Assembly: GCF_007830175.1 (NCBI RefSeq)
Contig: NZ_VLKH01000001.1
Span: 124,001-188,000 of the forward strand
DNA length: 64,000 nt
Source of the DNA: Sedimentibacter saalensis
GTDB taxonomy: Bacteria > Bacillota > Clostridia > Tissierellales > Sedimentibacteraceae
Reading direction: 5' to 3'
Position 1 is the stretch's first letter. Every line of letters begins with the position of its first letter. Below the pieces are notes generated by a model. It ran no database searches. It saw only the letters and a list, made by a program, of their open reading frames with translations, and had not been told where the DNA came from. The position numbers and the translations under genes were made by a program. Of this stretch, positions 26,483 to 36,110 are shown one piece after another.

Positions 26483-27505
26483 TTACAATAAGTCTCTCAG
26501 TGATTCTCTTGTGTTTCCATTGATTCCCACTGTTGTTTCAGCGTGATACATTGAACTAATTATTGATTCTTCAACAGCCTCGGCAGCAGCTCTGAACACC
26601 TGGTCGATTGCTTCATCATCAAGCATTTTCATGCTTACAATGTTTGTGTCTGAATAGTGCTTTAGTATGTTAGCTGTTGTAAATGATATGCATATGTCAC
26701 CGCTTCCGTTTCCCAGATAAGATCCTGTTCTTCCAAGACCTATAACTGCTCTTTTTGAAACTCTCTTAAGCTGTCTTTCACTTAATGGAATGTCTGTTGC
26801 AATAATCATAATGATGGAGCCTTTGTCTTTTTCTTGCTGCTGGTTGTTATAAATTCTTTCTCCTGCTTTGTCGCCGCCTATGATCAAATCCTTCAATGAG
26901 CCGAAGTTTGACATAACTATGGCACCCAGGGTGTATTCCTTGTTGTCAAGTTCTACAATTCTTGAAGAGGAACCAATTCCTCCCTTAATACTGTAACACA
27001 CCATTCCTGTTCCGGAACCTACGGCTCCTTCTTCAAAATCTTCTGAAGCGTTTTTAATTGCTTCTAAAACGTGTTCTTCCTTCACATGAAGGCCTCTTAT
27101 GTCGTTGAGTCTTCCGTCGTTGCATTCTGTAACAACACAGTTTACGGTTCCCGTAGTTGAGCCTATGTCTTCATTTTGTTCCAGCATATATTTAACAAGT
27201 CCTGTGGCTGCAGTTCCAACGCTGAGGGTGTTTGTCATGATTATTGGTGTTTCAATGGTTCCAAGTTCTTCAATCTGAAGTATGCCCATGCTTTTTCCAA
27301 AACCATTAATCACACATGAAGATGCCATCACTTTTTCCTTGAAAATATTCCCTTCATGAGGAAGCACTGCCGTCACTCCTGTCTTTATGTTTCCGTCGTT
27401 CAATGTCACATGTCCGACCTTCACACCCTTTACATCAGTAATGAGGTTTCTTTTGCCTTTTTTTAAAGACCCTATGGCAATGCCAAAATCTTTGTCTAAA
27501 CCCAT
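26483..27505 (-). CDS. P1-family peptidase (DmpA/S58)
   Basis: A 340-residue member of the S58 family of self-cleaving N-terminal-nucleophile aminopeptidases. Landmarks are ITDVKGVKVGHVTL near the N-terminus, GAVGSGTGMVCYSIKGG in the middle, and IGLGRTGSYLGNGSGD. Relatives such as DmpA cleave D-amino-acid or beta-amino-acid peptides. GGAGG precedes ATG, and it follows a 2-hydroxyacid dehydrogenase by 16 bp, so the two are cotranscribed. Confidence 0.88.
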   Translation of the reverse strand: MGLDKDFGIAIGSLKKGKRNLITDVKGVKVGHVTLNDGNIKTGVTAVLPHEGNIFKEKVMASSCVINGFGKSMGILQIEELGTIETPIIMTNTLSVGTAATGLVKYMLEQNEDIGSTTGTVNCVVTECNDGRLNDIRGLHVKEEHVLEAIKNASEDFEEGAVGSGTGMVCYSIKGGIGSSSRIVELDNKEYTLGAIVMSNFGSLKDLIIGGDKAGERIYNNQQQEKDKGSIIMIIATDIPLSERQLKRVSKRAVIGLGRTGSYLGNGSGDICISFTTANILKHYSDTNIVSMKMLDDEAIDQVFRAAAEAVEESIISSMYHAETTVGINGNTRESLRDLL

Positions 27506-27521
27506 TTGTTCCTCCGAAATT

Positions 27522-28427
27522 TTATTTGATTACATTTATAAGCGCTTCATTGTCAACAAAATTTTGTATGTTGATTTTAATGAGCTTCTCCCACCTTGTC
27601 TTGTTGTTCTTTACAATTCCAGACGTGTGTGGAGTTAAATATACATTTTTCATATCCCACAATTCATTGTTTTCTTCTAGAGGCTCTGTTTCGAAAACAT
27701 CCATTGAAGCATAGCTGATTACATTGTTTTTCAATGCTTCAGCTAAGTCTTTCTCATTGATAATGCTTCCCCTTGCTATGTTTATTAAGGAAGCGCTGTT
27801 CTTCATGAGATTTATGTTATCCTTGTTGATCATGTGGTATGTGTCCTTATTTAAGTCCACTGTCACAACAATGTAATCGCTGTTAGCCATTACATGTTCA
27901 AGACCTTTTTTTCCTGAATATATTTCATCAAAATATGCCATAGCGAGAACCGGTGTCCTCTTAAAACCTAAAACTTTCACTCCAAAGCCCTGCAGTCTTT
28001 TTGCAATTTCAGTTGCAATGGAGCCGGTGCCTATGATACCTATGGTCTGCCCCATGAGCTCTGTTCTTTTAAATCTTTCCCACTTGTGTTGTTTCTGATT
28101 ATCAATATATTTAAGTGCATTGGCGTTGTGCATGAGAATTCTCAACACTACCTCCTCTGCTATGGGCACTGAGAAAATATCTCTTCCGTTAGTAAATGTT
28201 ATTTTTCTCTTTTTCAGATACTCCATGTCTATGTTGTCATAGCCTGCCCTGAATGATTGAATCCATCTTAAGTTAGGCATTTTATCAAGAATTTCAGGCT
28301 TGAAGTTGTGAGGCTCCCCTATGAGAGCTTCTGCTTCAGGGCACTGGTCAATTTCTTCGAAAAATTTTATATCAGGATACGTCTTCCTTGCATATTCCAA
28401 ATAATGCTTATCAATTATTATATTCAT
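27522..28427 (-). CDS. D-isomer-specific 2-hydroxyacid dehydrogenase
   Basis: A 301-residue NAD(P)-dependent dehydrogenase. The Rossmann motif is GIIGTGSIATEIAKRL near residue 133, NIARGSIINE provides the substrate-side arginine near 219, and LTPHTSG holds the catalytic histidine. It interconverts a 2-hydroxy acid and a 2-oxo acid; the substrate is not evident. Start ATG after GGGAG. Confidence 0.9.
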   Translation of the reverse strand: MNIIIDKHYLEYARKTYPDIKFFEEIDQCPEAEALIGEPHNFKPEILDKMPNLRWIQSFRAGYDNIDMEYLKKRKITFTNGRDIFSVPIAEEVVLRILMHNANALKYIDNQKQHKWERFKRTELMGQTIGIIGTGSIATEIAKRLQGFGVKVLGFKRTPVLAMAYFDEIYSGKKGLEHVMANSDYIVVTVDLNKDTYHMINKDNINLMKNSASLINIARGSIINEKDLAEALKNNVISYASMDVFETEPLEENNELWDMKNVYLTPHTSGIVKNNKTRWEKLIKINIQNFVDNEALINVIK

Positions 28428-28465
28428 ATTATTCTCCCATATTTATGATTTATTGTCAAATATAA

Positions 28466-28493
28466 AACAAAAGGCGCCTCAGCGCCTTTTTGT
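28466..28493 (-). terminator. Terminator of the nitroreductase gene
   Basis: GGCGC-tgag-GCGCC stem with flanking A and T runs, 5 bp past the minus-strand gene's stop. Confidence 0.8.
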
Positions 28494-28497
28494 TGTA

Positions 28498-29361
28498 TTA
28501 ACTGATGCAGTATCCAACAATTTCGTAATCAGCCGGAACTTCATAATTTTTTTCAGTCTTTCCTAATTTCCATTTCATATCAAACAATGTACTGTCTATT
28601 ATTGCCTCAAAATAAAGCATTATAACACCTGTATCAATTTTTTCCTCATAGTTGTCTGCGTATGAATCAGACCTCAATGCCAGCACTATTGTTCCGTCGT
28701 CAACTATGAATCTCCACGGCTGTCTGTTCTTTGTGGAAGGAGCCCTTCTTGCGCTTACAAAAGCTTCAAGCAGTCCCATATTTGCCAGCTCATCCGGGTC
28801 TGCATTTTCTCCCCACTTTTTCATGAACACAACGTCTCTGATGCCAAGCCTGTCTGAAACATTGTCTTCTATTATTTTAACTTCAGTCTTTGTAGGGTTG
28901 TGTTCATACACTGTTTCATAAATCACTTTATTCTTATTGTCGTCAAATCCCAGTGATATAAGTGCAGTTACTTTTTTGTCGGATTGGATGTTAAGTTTCT
29001 TTTTAAGATCTTCTCCATCCTTAAATGTAATCCAGCATGAGCCAATACCAAGTTCCCATGCCTTGAGCATTATGTCTTCTGCTGCATAGCCAGTATTTTC
29101 TATATAATGATCTTTTTCTTCGGAAAGGATGATCATATAGTGCGGAGCTTCAATCATCCGGTCGTTATAGCCTGCGCTATTTTTAAGATTATCATAAACT
29201 TCATTTTTATTCTTTAATAAAACTTCTATATTAATGTCTTCAAACAATCTTTTCCCTTTGTCAAAATAATCTTTCAACTGGTCTAATTTCTGAAGACTGA
29301 CTTCTTCTTTCTTGTAATCTCTGATTGATTTTATAGATGCGATAGTATCCTTGTAATTCAT
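28498..29361 (-). CDS. Nitroreductase-family protein
   Basis: 287 residues from the ATG at 29361, which has TGGAGG upstream; the earlier in-frame codons lack a ribosome-binding site. The N-terminal half contains SIRDYKK, and LKAWELGIGSCWI is a typical nitroreductase segment. The C-terminal part has a second FMN-type motif (FVSARRAPSTKNRQPWRF), as in larger two-part nitroreductases. It should bind FMN and reduce an unknown substrate with NAD(P)H. Confidence 0.86.
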   Translation of the reverse strand: MNYKDTIASIKSIRDYKKEEVSLQKLDQLKDYFDKGKRLFEDINIEVLLKNKNEVYDNLKNSAGYNDRMIEAPHYMIILSEEKDHYIENTGYAAEDIMLKAWELGIGSCWITFKDGEDLKKKLNIQSDKKVTALISLGFDDNKNKVIYETVYEHNPTKTEVKIIEDNVSDRLGIRDVVFMKKWGENADPDELANMGLLEAFVSARRAPSTKNRQPWRFIVDDGTIVLALRSDSYADNYEEKIDTGVIMLYFEAIIDSTLFDMKWKLGKTEKNYEVPADYEIVGYCIS

Positions 29362-29440
29362 TTTATTACCTCCATGTAAGTTATATTTTATATATACCCA
29401 CATTTAGAATAAATTAACATAGTAATTTAAAATTTACTAT

Positions 29441-30265
29441 TTAAAATGCAATTACAATTCCTCCGTCATCTGCATAGACAGTGCTCAATCCTGACGACTT
29501 GAAAATTTTTACATCCTTGAAAGGATATCTTGCCATTATCTGGTCTCTTAATTTTTCTGCTTTTTCCAGACAATCAACATGAGTTATGCCAAGAACAGTG
29601 TTTTCAAAATCCACATTGTATTCGGCTATCATGTCCACCAGTCTCTCAAAAGCTTTTTTCTTTCCTCTTACTTTTTCCTTGAGCTCAATTTTTCCGTTGC
29701 CGTCTTCTCCCATTATGGGAACTATGTGCATAATGTTTGCAAGCATTGCCTTGAAGTTTGTTATTCTGCCGTTTTTTGCAAGATTGTCCAGGGACTCAAG
29801 TATAAAAAATGTTTTCAATTTTGAAATATATTTGTTTGTCTGCTCAATTATTTCTGCAGTATTGATATTTTCTTCAATAAGCTGCTTCACTTTCATGGCA
29901 ATCATTGTTTCCCCTGCTGCTGCAGATTTTGAATCAATAACATGGACAAAACTCTCGGGAAATTTTTCCCTGAATGAATCAACAGCAACCATAGCGCTGT
30001 TGTATGAACCGCTTAATTGGCTTGATATTGTTACTATAAAATTGTCAGTATGGTCCTTGAGTTTATTGATAAATTCTTCCGGAGGAGCACATGCTGTTTT
30101 TATCTGAGAAGTACTGTTTTTCATTTTGCGGATAAGTTCATTAATATCCAGATTTTCATCAACTATCTCTTCATTTTCTATAAGTATTCTAAAGGGAACC
30201 CTTTCAATATCTTCCGTATAATCGTTAAAATCAACACAACTGTCGACAATTAAATTTTTCTTCAT
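29441..30265 (-). CDS. DegV-family fatty-acid-binding protein
   Basis: 274 residues from the ATG at 30265, chosen because GAGGAG overlaps the earlier GTG. DegV landmarks are LIVDSCVDF, TSQIKTACAPPEEF, TISSQLSGSYNSA and LDNLAKNGRI. DegV/FakB proteins bind a fatty acid and, with FakA, allow its phosphorylation for lipid synthesis. No FakA is in the window. Confidence 0.92.
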   Translation of the reverse strand: MKKNLIVDSCVDFNDYTEDIERVPFRILIENEEIVDENLDINELIRKMKNSTSQIKTACAPPEEFINKLKDHTDNFIVTISSQLSGSYNSAMVAVDSFREKFPESFVHVIDSKSAAAGETMIAMKVKQLIEENINTAEIIEQTNKYISKLKTFFILESLDNLAKNGRITNFKAMLANIMHIVPIMGEDGNGKIELKEKVRGKKKAFERLVDMIAEYNVDFENTVLGITHVDCLEKAEKLRDQIMARYPFKDVKIFKSSGLSTVYADDGGIVIAF

Positions 30266-30332
30266 ACAGATCACTCCTCATAAATTTTATATACAATTAT
30301 AACAAAATTCAACAACCTATTCAATTGAATTT

Positions 30333-30575
30333 TTAAATATTATGGAAAAGCAGTTGCTTTTTAGGCCTCGTCAGTTTTTTTATCTGTGCTTCTCTTTTAA
30401 GAGCATCACCCTTGCACTGATATTCTTCAAAATACTTGAGCTCTACGGGATTTCTGCCCCTTGTGTACTTTGCCCCCTTGTTCTCGTTGTGGGCTTTGAT
30501 TCTTTTCTCCAGGTTGTTTGTATACCCCGTGTACAATGTTCCGTCACAGCACTGCACGATATATATGTAATGCAT
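30333..30575 (-). CDS. GIY-YIG domain protein (UPF0213 type)
   Basis: 80 residues from the ATG at 30575, preceded by AAAGGTG. The GIY-YIG elements are YIYIVQCCDGTLYTGYT and the conserved EYQCKGDALKREAQIKKL. Stand-alone members are small nucleases of unclear role. The longer in-frame start at 30608 lacks a ribosome-binding site. Confidence 0.9.
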   Translation of the reverse strand: MHYIYIVQCCDGTLYTGYTNNLEKRIKAHNENKGAKYTRGRNPVELKYFEEYQCKGDALKREAQIKKLTRPKKQLLFHNI

Positions 30576-30704
30576 ATTTTCACCTTTATTATTTTCAGAT
30601 AAAATCATTTTAACATATTTTTATAAAAAATTCAGCATTTTATGTCCAGAAAATTTATATAGATTATTTTAACTTGTTATGCGATGATAAATCAATTGTT
30701 TAAA

Positions 30705-30733
30705 TTGACATTTAGATTTTGCTATATTAAAAT
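30705..30733 (+). promoter_or_regulatory. Promoter of the MTA/SAH nucleosidase gene
   Basis: TTGACA at 30705-30710, 17-bp spacer, TAAAAT at 30728-30733. Confidence 0.75.
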
Positions 30734-30756
30734 AACCTTATACAGTGGAGGTTAAT

Positions 30757-31449
30757 ATGAAAATAGGAATAATTGGAGCCATGGATGTTGAAGTTGCAGA
30801 ACTGATTGAATCCATGGAGAACATAAAAAAAGACACAATAAGCGGTATAGTGTATTACGAAGGAACACTTCAAGGAAAAGATGTTGTTGTTGCAAAATGC
30901 GGAATAGGCAAGGTACATGCTGCAGTGTGTACTCAGACCATGATACTTAAATATAATCCTGCAGCAATCATAAACACAGGAGTTGCAGGAAGTCTAAGCG
31001 CATCTCTTGACATAGGAGATCTTGTTGTTTCAAACAAGGTTGTTCAGCACGACTTTGACACTTCAGGAGTAGGCGACCCAATTGGGCTTATTTCCGGAAT
31101 TGATCTTATTGAAATACCATGCCCTGAAATGCTGGTTGAAAAAATAGAAGCAAGTGCAAAAAAAATTGAAAACACAAAAGTATTTGTAGGTACAATTGCT
31201 TCCGGAGACCAGTTCATTTGCAGTGCATCAAAAAAAGATTACATTGTTGAAAACTTCAAGGCTCTTTGCGCAGAAATGGAAGGTGCTGCCATAGGACATG
31301 TGTGTTATCTGAACAATGTGGATTTCTGCATAATAAGAGCCATCTCCGACAAAGCAGACGGCTCAGCTCACATGGATTTTCCTGCCTTTGTCCAAGTAGC
31401 AGCGAAAAAATCAATAAATCTCATAAACAATTTTTTAAAAACTGTTTAA
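30757..31449 (+). CDS. mtnN: 5'-methylthioadenosine/S-adenosylhomocysteine nucleosidase
   Basis: A 230-residue nucleoside phosphorylase-fold enzyme splitting methylthioadenosine and S-adenosylhomocysteine to adenine and the thio-sugar. Landmarks are MKIGIIGAMDVEV at the start, GIGKVHAA, NTGVAGSL, the catalytic-base region EMEGAAIGHV and ISDKAD near the C-terminus. The ATG at 30757 is used because GGAGG overlaps the in-frame GTG four codons earlier. It ends 1 bp before the convergent lipid kinase gene, and no terminator is visible between them. Confidence 0.96.
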   Translation: MKIGIIGAMDVEVAELIESMENIKKDTISGIVYYEGTLQGKDVVVAKCGIGKVHAAVCTQTMILKYNPAAIINTGVAGSLSASLDIGDLVVSNKVVQHDFDTSGVGDPIGLISGIDLIEIPCPEMLVEKIEASAKKIENTKVFVGTIASGDQFICSASKKDYIVENFKALCAEMEGAAIGHVCYLNNVDFCIIRAISDKADGSAHMDFPAFVQVAAKKSINLINNFLKTV

Positions 31450-32340
31450 TTAAGGAACCAGAAGTTCAATGGCATTGTGGACAGAAGATATTTCAAGTGG
31501 TGCGTATCCCCCGAAATCTCCGTCGGCATCCACTGACAAATCCTTGTCAGAAATAATTTTAATATTTTTCCCCTGGTAGTAATGAACCTTGGGGTGCTTA
31601 ATGTGCTGACCGTTAAAAACCTTCGTAAATATTTGAAGGAGGTCAGCATTATTTGTTTTTTCGAAAATAACCAAATCAAGGAGACCGTCGTTTATTTTAG
31701 CATCGGGACACAAATATTTGAATCCTCCAGCTCCAGACGAATTTACAACAAGAAAAAGCAGCGTGCTGAACTTGTATTGATTTCCGTCAATTTCATATGT
31801 TATGTTGTGTGAGCTTTCAAGTTCTTCCGGAACCTGCACAGCAGCCTTGAAATAATATGCGTATTTTCCCAGTATTGTCTTAGCTTCAACTGTGACGTTG
31901 TGTGGTATACTGGTAAATGCCCCTCCGCCCACAACATTTACAAAATAATCATCATTTATTTTCCCAACATCTATGGAAATAAACTTTTTCTTTAATAAAA
32001 GTGATGCAAAATTAGCATAAGCCTTTGGCATTTTCAGCTGTTCAGCGAAATCGTTAACTGTTCCAGCAGGAAGAATTGCAAGATTTGGTCTTTCTGGACA
32101 TTTCATCATGCCGTTTACAACTTCATGGACTGTACCATCACCTCCGCAGGAAATTATCATGTCAAATCCTTCTTGGCATCCCCTTATGGCAGCAGCTTCA
32201 CCGTCTCCCTTTTTCTTTGTTGCAAAAAATGTAAATTCAGTATCTTCAATTTCCATTATGGATTCCGCAGCATGAAATATTTTTTGCGGAGCCAGTTCCT
32301 TACCTGATGATGGGTTATATATTACAAAGTATTTTTTCAT
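31450..32340 (-). CDS. Diacylglycerol/lipid kinase family protein (YegS/DgkB)
   Basis: A 296-residue lipid kinase. The catalytic domain has SCGGDGTVHEVVNG near residue 65 and LPAGTVNDFA near 97; the C-terminal domain has VVNSSGAGGFKYL and DGLLDLVIFE. DgkB members recycle diacylglycerol released during lipoteichoic acid synthesis, which fits the LtaS-like gene at 24437. Other lipids are possible. GGAG precedes ATG. Confidence 0.9.
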   Translation of the reverse strand: MKKYFVIYNPSSGKELAPQKIFHAAESIMEIEDTEFTFFATKKKGDGEAAAIRGCQEGFDMIISCGGDGTVHEVVNGMMKCPERPNLAILPAGTVNDFAEQLKMPKAYANFASLLLKKKFISIDVGKINDDYFVNVVGGGAFTSIPHNVTVEAKTILGKYAYYFKAAVQVPEELESSHNITYEIDGNQYKFSTLLFLVVNSSGAGGFKYLCPDAKINDGLLDLVIFEKTNNADLLQIFTKVFNGQHIKHPKVHYYQGKNIKIISDKDLSVDADGDFGGYAPLEISSVHNAIELLVP

Positions 32341-32401
32341 TTTATCTCCGTATTCATATGATACATAATTATATCAATTAATGAAAATTTTTCAATCTAA
32401 A

Positions 32402-33850
32402 TCATAAAAGTGGAGCCAGAAGTCTGCAAATTGATTCCTTCATCCTGATAATAACCCCTCTTTCAAGATAAAGCTCTCTTGTGAGCTCCATGGAATAATT
32501 TAAATCCTCCATGAAAATATCATAGAGATTGCCTGAAATTTTCTGGTCATAAATCAATGCATTGCTTTCGAAATTCAGTTTGAAGCTCCTCATATCAAAG
32601 TTGGCCGTCCCTGCAGAAGAAACCACTTTGTCTATCACAATTGTCTTGGCATGAAGAAAACCATATTCATAGGTATAAACCTTCACTCCGTATTTTAAGA
32701 GCCCTCCGCAATACCAGTATGTCGCCCAGTAAACAAATGGATGGTCAGGCTTGCAGGGAATCATTATTTTCACATCCACTCCTGACATGGCAGCAATTTT
32801 AATGGATTCAAACACGCTGGCATCAGGTATGAAGTAGGGTGTCTGGATTAAAATGCTTTCCTTTGCTGAATTGATCATTTTAACATAGCTGCTTTTTATT
32901 GTCTGGTCTGGTGTATCCGGACCGCTGCTTATAATTTGTATGCCCACTGCACCTGAGTTGTTGCTGTCAGGAAAATATTTGGGCAAAAATATGAGGTCTT
33001 CTTCCTTGGATGCATGGCCCCAGTCCAGAAAAAATCGTGTCTGAAGATCAATGACTGCATCTCCTGTTATTTTCAAATGTGTATCCCGCCAGTATCCGAT
33101 TTTCTTATTCAAACCCAGGTATTCATCACCTATGTTGAATCCTCCTATAAAAGCTGTATTACCGTCTATTACAACAATTTTCCTGTGGTTTCTGTAATTT
33201 ATCTTAAAGTTAAAAAACGGAAAGCGACTTTCAAAAAACACTGCAACTTTTACTCCTGAAGAAGTCATTTCCTTGATTTTTTCCTTAGGCACATGTCTTC
33301 CTCCTACAGAATCAAACAAAAGCCTCACTTCAACTCCTTCGGCTGCTTTTTTCTTTAAAATTTCAAAAAGTTTGTTTCCTAAACCATCATTTTTAATGAT
33401 GTAATATTCAATGTGGATGTGGTGCTGTGCTTTTTCCAGCAATCCGAAAAGTTCGTAGAACTTTTCCTGACCATCAGTATATATTGTTACATCATTGTTT
33501 TGAGTGTATGAAAAACCATGAAAAAAAAGGTTCATCTTAATTAAGTCCTTGAAACGTTCAGCATTTTTGTCATTTAACACCAGTTTACCCGAACTGAACA
33601 GTTCCTGCTGAACCTTGATGTAATCACCGAATGTTTTCCTGGTGTATATTTTCATTGCAAAAAGTTTTTTCCTGCTGAAGTTTTGAGAAAGCATGAGATA
33701 GAGCAAAAATCCGAATCCGGGAAATATGAGTAAGACAAGCACCCAGGCCAGCGTTGCTGTAGGGTCCTTCCTTTCAAGAAAAATCACAACGACAGCCATA
33801 GCGATGTTTATAAAATAAATTATTGAAATAGAACTGAAAATATTTAACAT
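32402..33850 (-). CDS. cls: Cardiolipin synthase
   Basis: 482 residues with two N-terminal membrane helices (about 5-25 and 32-52), a PLDc_N segment (TLAWVLVLLIFPGFGFLLY) and two phospholipase D motifs: NHRKIVVIDG near residue 220 and HAKTIVID near 400. It condenses two phosphatidylglycerols to cardiolipin at the membrane. Start ATG after AGGAGG. Confidence 0.95.
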   Translation of the reverse strand: MLNIFSSISIIYFINIAMAVVVIFLERKDPTATLAWVLVLLIFPGFGFLLYLMLSQNFSRKKLFAMKIYTRKTFGDYIKVQQELFSSGKLVLNDKNAERFKDLIKMNLFFHGFSYTQNNDVTIYTDGQEKFYELFGLLEKAQHHIHIEYYIIKNDGLGNKLFEILKKKAAEGVEVRLLFDSVGGRHVPKEKIKEMTSSGVKVAVFFESRFPFFNFKINYRNHRKIVVIDGNTAFIGGFNIGDEYLGLNKKIGYWRDTHLKITGDAVIDLQTRFFLDWGHASKEEDLIFLPKYFPDSNNSGAVGIQIISSGPDTPDQTIKSSYVKMINSAKESILIQTPYFIPDASVFESIKIAAMSGVDVKIMIPCKPDHPFVYWATYWYCGGLLKYGVKVYTYEYGFLHAKTIVIDKVVSSAGTANFDMRSFKLNFESNALIYDQKISGNLYDIFMEDLNYSMELTRELYLERGVIIRMKESICRLLAPLL

Positions 33851-33968
33851 GACTGCCTCCTTGTCAATACTTTATTATTACATATATATTGTTTATTATT
33901 CTTTTTGTTCCTGTATTGAAATAATAATGCTCTTATGCTAATATTATCTATACGAAAGGCAGGCACAT

Positions 33969-34859
33969 ATGGAAAAATCACCTTCTAAATACTGGATTCT
34001 GGCAGGAACTTTTTTTACTTCCCTGTCATCAATAATAATAAGATATTCAACTGCTCCGGCTTTGGTCATATCGGCCTACCGCATGCTGTTTACATGCATG
34101 ATGTTATTGTTTCCTGTCATGATTAAAAGCAGGAAAGAGTTTCAGGAAATACGCAAAAAAGATTTTATTCTTTGCATTTTAAGCGGTATTTTCCTTGCCC
34201 TTCATTATGCGTCCTGGATATCTTCCATTAAAATGACCACCATTGCTAACTCAACTGTATTGGTGGCATGCAGCCCCATGTTTGTTGCTCTTGCAAACTT
34301 TTTTTTCCTTAAGGAAAAGCCTTCCGGCAGGATGGTAATTGGAATAGCAATGTCTCTGACAGGAACAGCAATCATTGCCATGGGTTCTGCAGGCAGCACT
34401 CAGACTAGCATGATGACAGGCAACATCCTTGCTTTCTTAGGAGCAATTTTTGTTGCTGGTTACTTGGTTATAGGTGGAATTGTAAGGAAAAATTTAAGCG
34501 CCGGCACATATGTGTTCATAGTGTATTCTGTCTCGGCTGTCGTTTTGTTTGCAATGTGTTTTTTAAGCAGCACTCCTGTCTACCCGTACCCTGTAAGAGA
34601 ATTTGCACTGTTTTTTGCTCTGGCATTTTTCTGCTCCATACTTGGTCACACGGTGTACAATTACCTTGTCAAATATTTTTCCTCTACTCTCATATCAGTA
34701 TCCACCTTGAGCGAGCCTATATTTGCAAGTATACTTGCTTTGATCATATTCAGAGAAATACCTTCAGTATACACACTGGCTGGAGGAATAATAATTATAA
34801 CGGGTATTTTTTATTACATAATTACACAAAATAAAGAATCGGGAATTAATAACAATTGA
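33969..34859 (+). CDS. DMT-superfamily (EamA) transporter
   Basis: 296 residues with ten predicted membrane segments arranged as two EamA repeats, the usual architecture of drug/metabolite exporters. Motifs are ALHYASWISSIKMTTIANS in repeat 1 and LISVSTLSEPIFASILALI in repeat 2. The substrate is unknown. The next gene starts 7 bp after its stop. Confidence 0.9.
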   Translation: MEKSPSKYWILAGTFFTSLSSIIIRYSTAPALVISAYRMLFTCMMLLFPVMIKSRKEFQEIRKKDFILCILSGIFLALHYASWISSIKMTTIANSTVLVACSPMFVALANFFFLKEKPSGRMVIGIAMSLTGTAIIAMGSAGSTQTSMMTGNILAFLGAIFVAGYLVIGGIVRKNLSAGTYVFIVYSVSAVVLFAMCFLSSTPVYPYPVREFALFFALAFFCSILGHTVYNYLVKYFSSTLISVSTLSEPIFASILALIIFREIPSVYTLAGGIIIITGIFYYIITQNKESGINNN

Positions 34860-34866
34860 GGTTTTT

Positions 34867-36054
34867 ATGGACTACGAAATTTTAAACAGCAAACTTAACT
34901 CCGGGGCATCTGTCAAGATAGGCTCCATTCCTTATATAACGTTGATTTTATCTGTTGCATTCATTCCTGCTGCATATGTTACAGTTGCAGCAGTTTTTGT
35001 TGCCCATTGGTCAAACAAAGACATGTTCTTTATTTCAAGGGACTACGAATTCAAGATGTTAAAAGTATACATATTCATGGGCGTACTTTTTTCTCAATTT
35101 AAAGCAATATCATTTGTTTATGCAATAATTTATATTCTTTGCTTGTTTTCATACTACATGTTCTTTGAATCCATGAGTGAAGAAGAGGCTGTTAAGCTTA
35201 AGAAAATAATATATATTGTTTCAATAATTGCATTTTTCATTGGAATAATACAATATTTCAACCCCGGATTTTCAATTCCGGGAAAATGGGTGGATGCAAA
35301 TCAGTTCAAATTGAACAAAAGAATTTATTCAACATTTTTTAATCCCAACATATTCGGTTTTTACATCAATCTACTAATAATTTCAGCATGCGGAAATCTT
35401 GATTTCAAAAAAATAAATTTGTCACTGGCTGTATTTTTAACGGGGATTAGTTGCTTGTTCCTTACTTTTTCAAGAACATCATGGATTTCTCTCATAGCAT
35501 CCCTTTTAATTGCAAGCATATTTAATAAAAAATATCTTAAATATGCAGCAATAGTTTCGGCTGTTATGTTTGGTATGGACTATGTGTTTGGAATCGGAAG
35601 ATTAAATCCATCAAGCGCTGCAAGTGACAGCTCTTTTCTTTACAGGATTGAAATATGGAAAGCATGCATTCAAATAATTAAGGATAATCCCCTTACCGGA
35701 ATAGGCTTTGGGACATTGTTCAAACACATTTCTGCATATTCAACTGTTGTTAAAACAAATATAGAGCACTGCCACAACATATATATACAGTCATTAACTG
35801 AAACCGGAATTATTGGATTTGGAATTTTTTTATTTATTATATTTAAATCAGCAGCTACAATAATCAAGAACATAAAAACAGCACAAGACAATCAAATTTG
35901 GATAACAGCATTTATTATACTATCAATGGCACTCATACACGGTCTGGTGGATTCTGTGCTCCTGACCCCACAGATCTTGTTGATAATGTCCATGTACGCA
36001 GGAACTTTAAAGGCAATTAAGAATGAAGAGTTAAGAATGAAGAATTTTAAGTAA
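34867..36054 (+). CDS. O-antigen ligase-like (Wzy_C) membrane protein with repeat-derived tail
   Basis: 395 residues with about ten hydrophobic segments and the Wzy_C/WaaL-type loop NPLTGIGFGTL...HCHNIYIQSLTETGIIGF. Relatives polymerise or ligate surface polysaccharide on the outer face of the membrane. The last codons (from about 36016) encode KNEELRMKNFK, which is a reading of the AT-rich AGAGTTAAGAATGAAG repeat found again inverted at 36385-36428. The original C-terminus was therefore probably replaced or extended by the repeat. A weak GAGG precedes ATG. Confidence 0.82.
   Translation: MDYEILNSKLNSGASVKIGSIPYITLILSVAFIPAAYVTVAAVFVAHWSNKDMFFISRDYEFKMLKVYIFMGVLFSQFKAISFVYAIIYILCLFSYYMFFESMSEEEAVKLKKIIYIVSIIAFFIGIIQYFNPGFSIPGKWVDANQFKLNKRIYSTFFNPNIFGFYINLLIISACGNLDFKKINLSLAVFLTGISCLFLTFSRTSWISLIASLLIASIFNKKYLKYAAIVSAVMFGMDYVFGIGRLNPSSAASDSSFLYRIEIWKACIQIIKDNPLTGIGFGTLFKHISAYSTVVKTNIEHCHNIYIQSLTETGIIGFGIFLFIIFKSAATIIKNIKTAQDNQIWITAFIILSMALIHGLVDSVLLTPQILLIMSMYAGTLKAIKNEELRMKNFK
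36016..36050. repeat. AT-rich heptad repeat at the end of the O-antigen ligase-like gene
   Basis: AATTAAGAATGAAGAGTTAAG with a second AATGAAGAATT unit. The complementary strand recurs at 36363-36428 and a relative is at 39912-39948. Confidence 0.7.
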
Positions 36055-36110
36055 AAAATTTAAAATCCGTTGATTCAATCAACAAATCAGATTCCTTAAA
36101 TCTACAAATT

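Noticed and set aside
29586-30107. A 173-residue plus-strand reading frame
   Set aside because: Antisense shadow of the degV-family gene, which has clear family motifs on the minus strand.
34867-36054. Surface polysaccharide gene cluster around the O-antigen-ligase-like gene
   Set aside because: No glycosyltransferase or sugar-nucleotide gene is adjacent; neighbours are a DMT transporter and pyrG.
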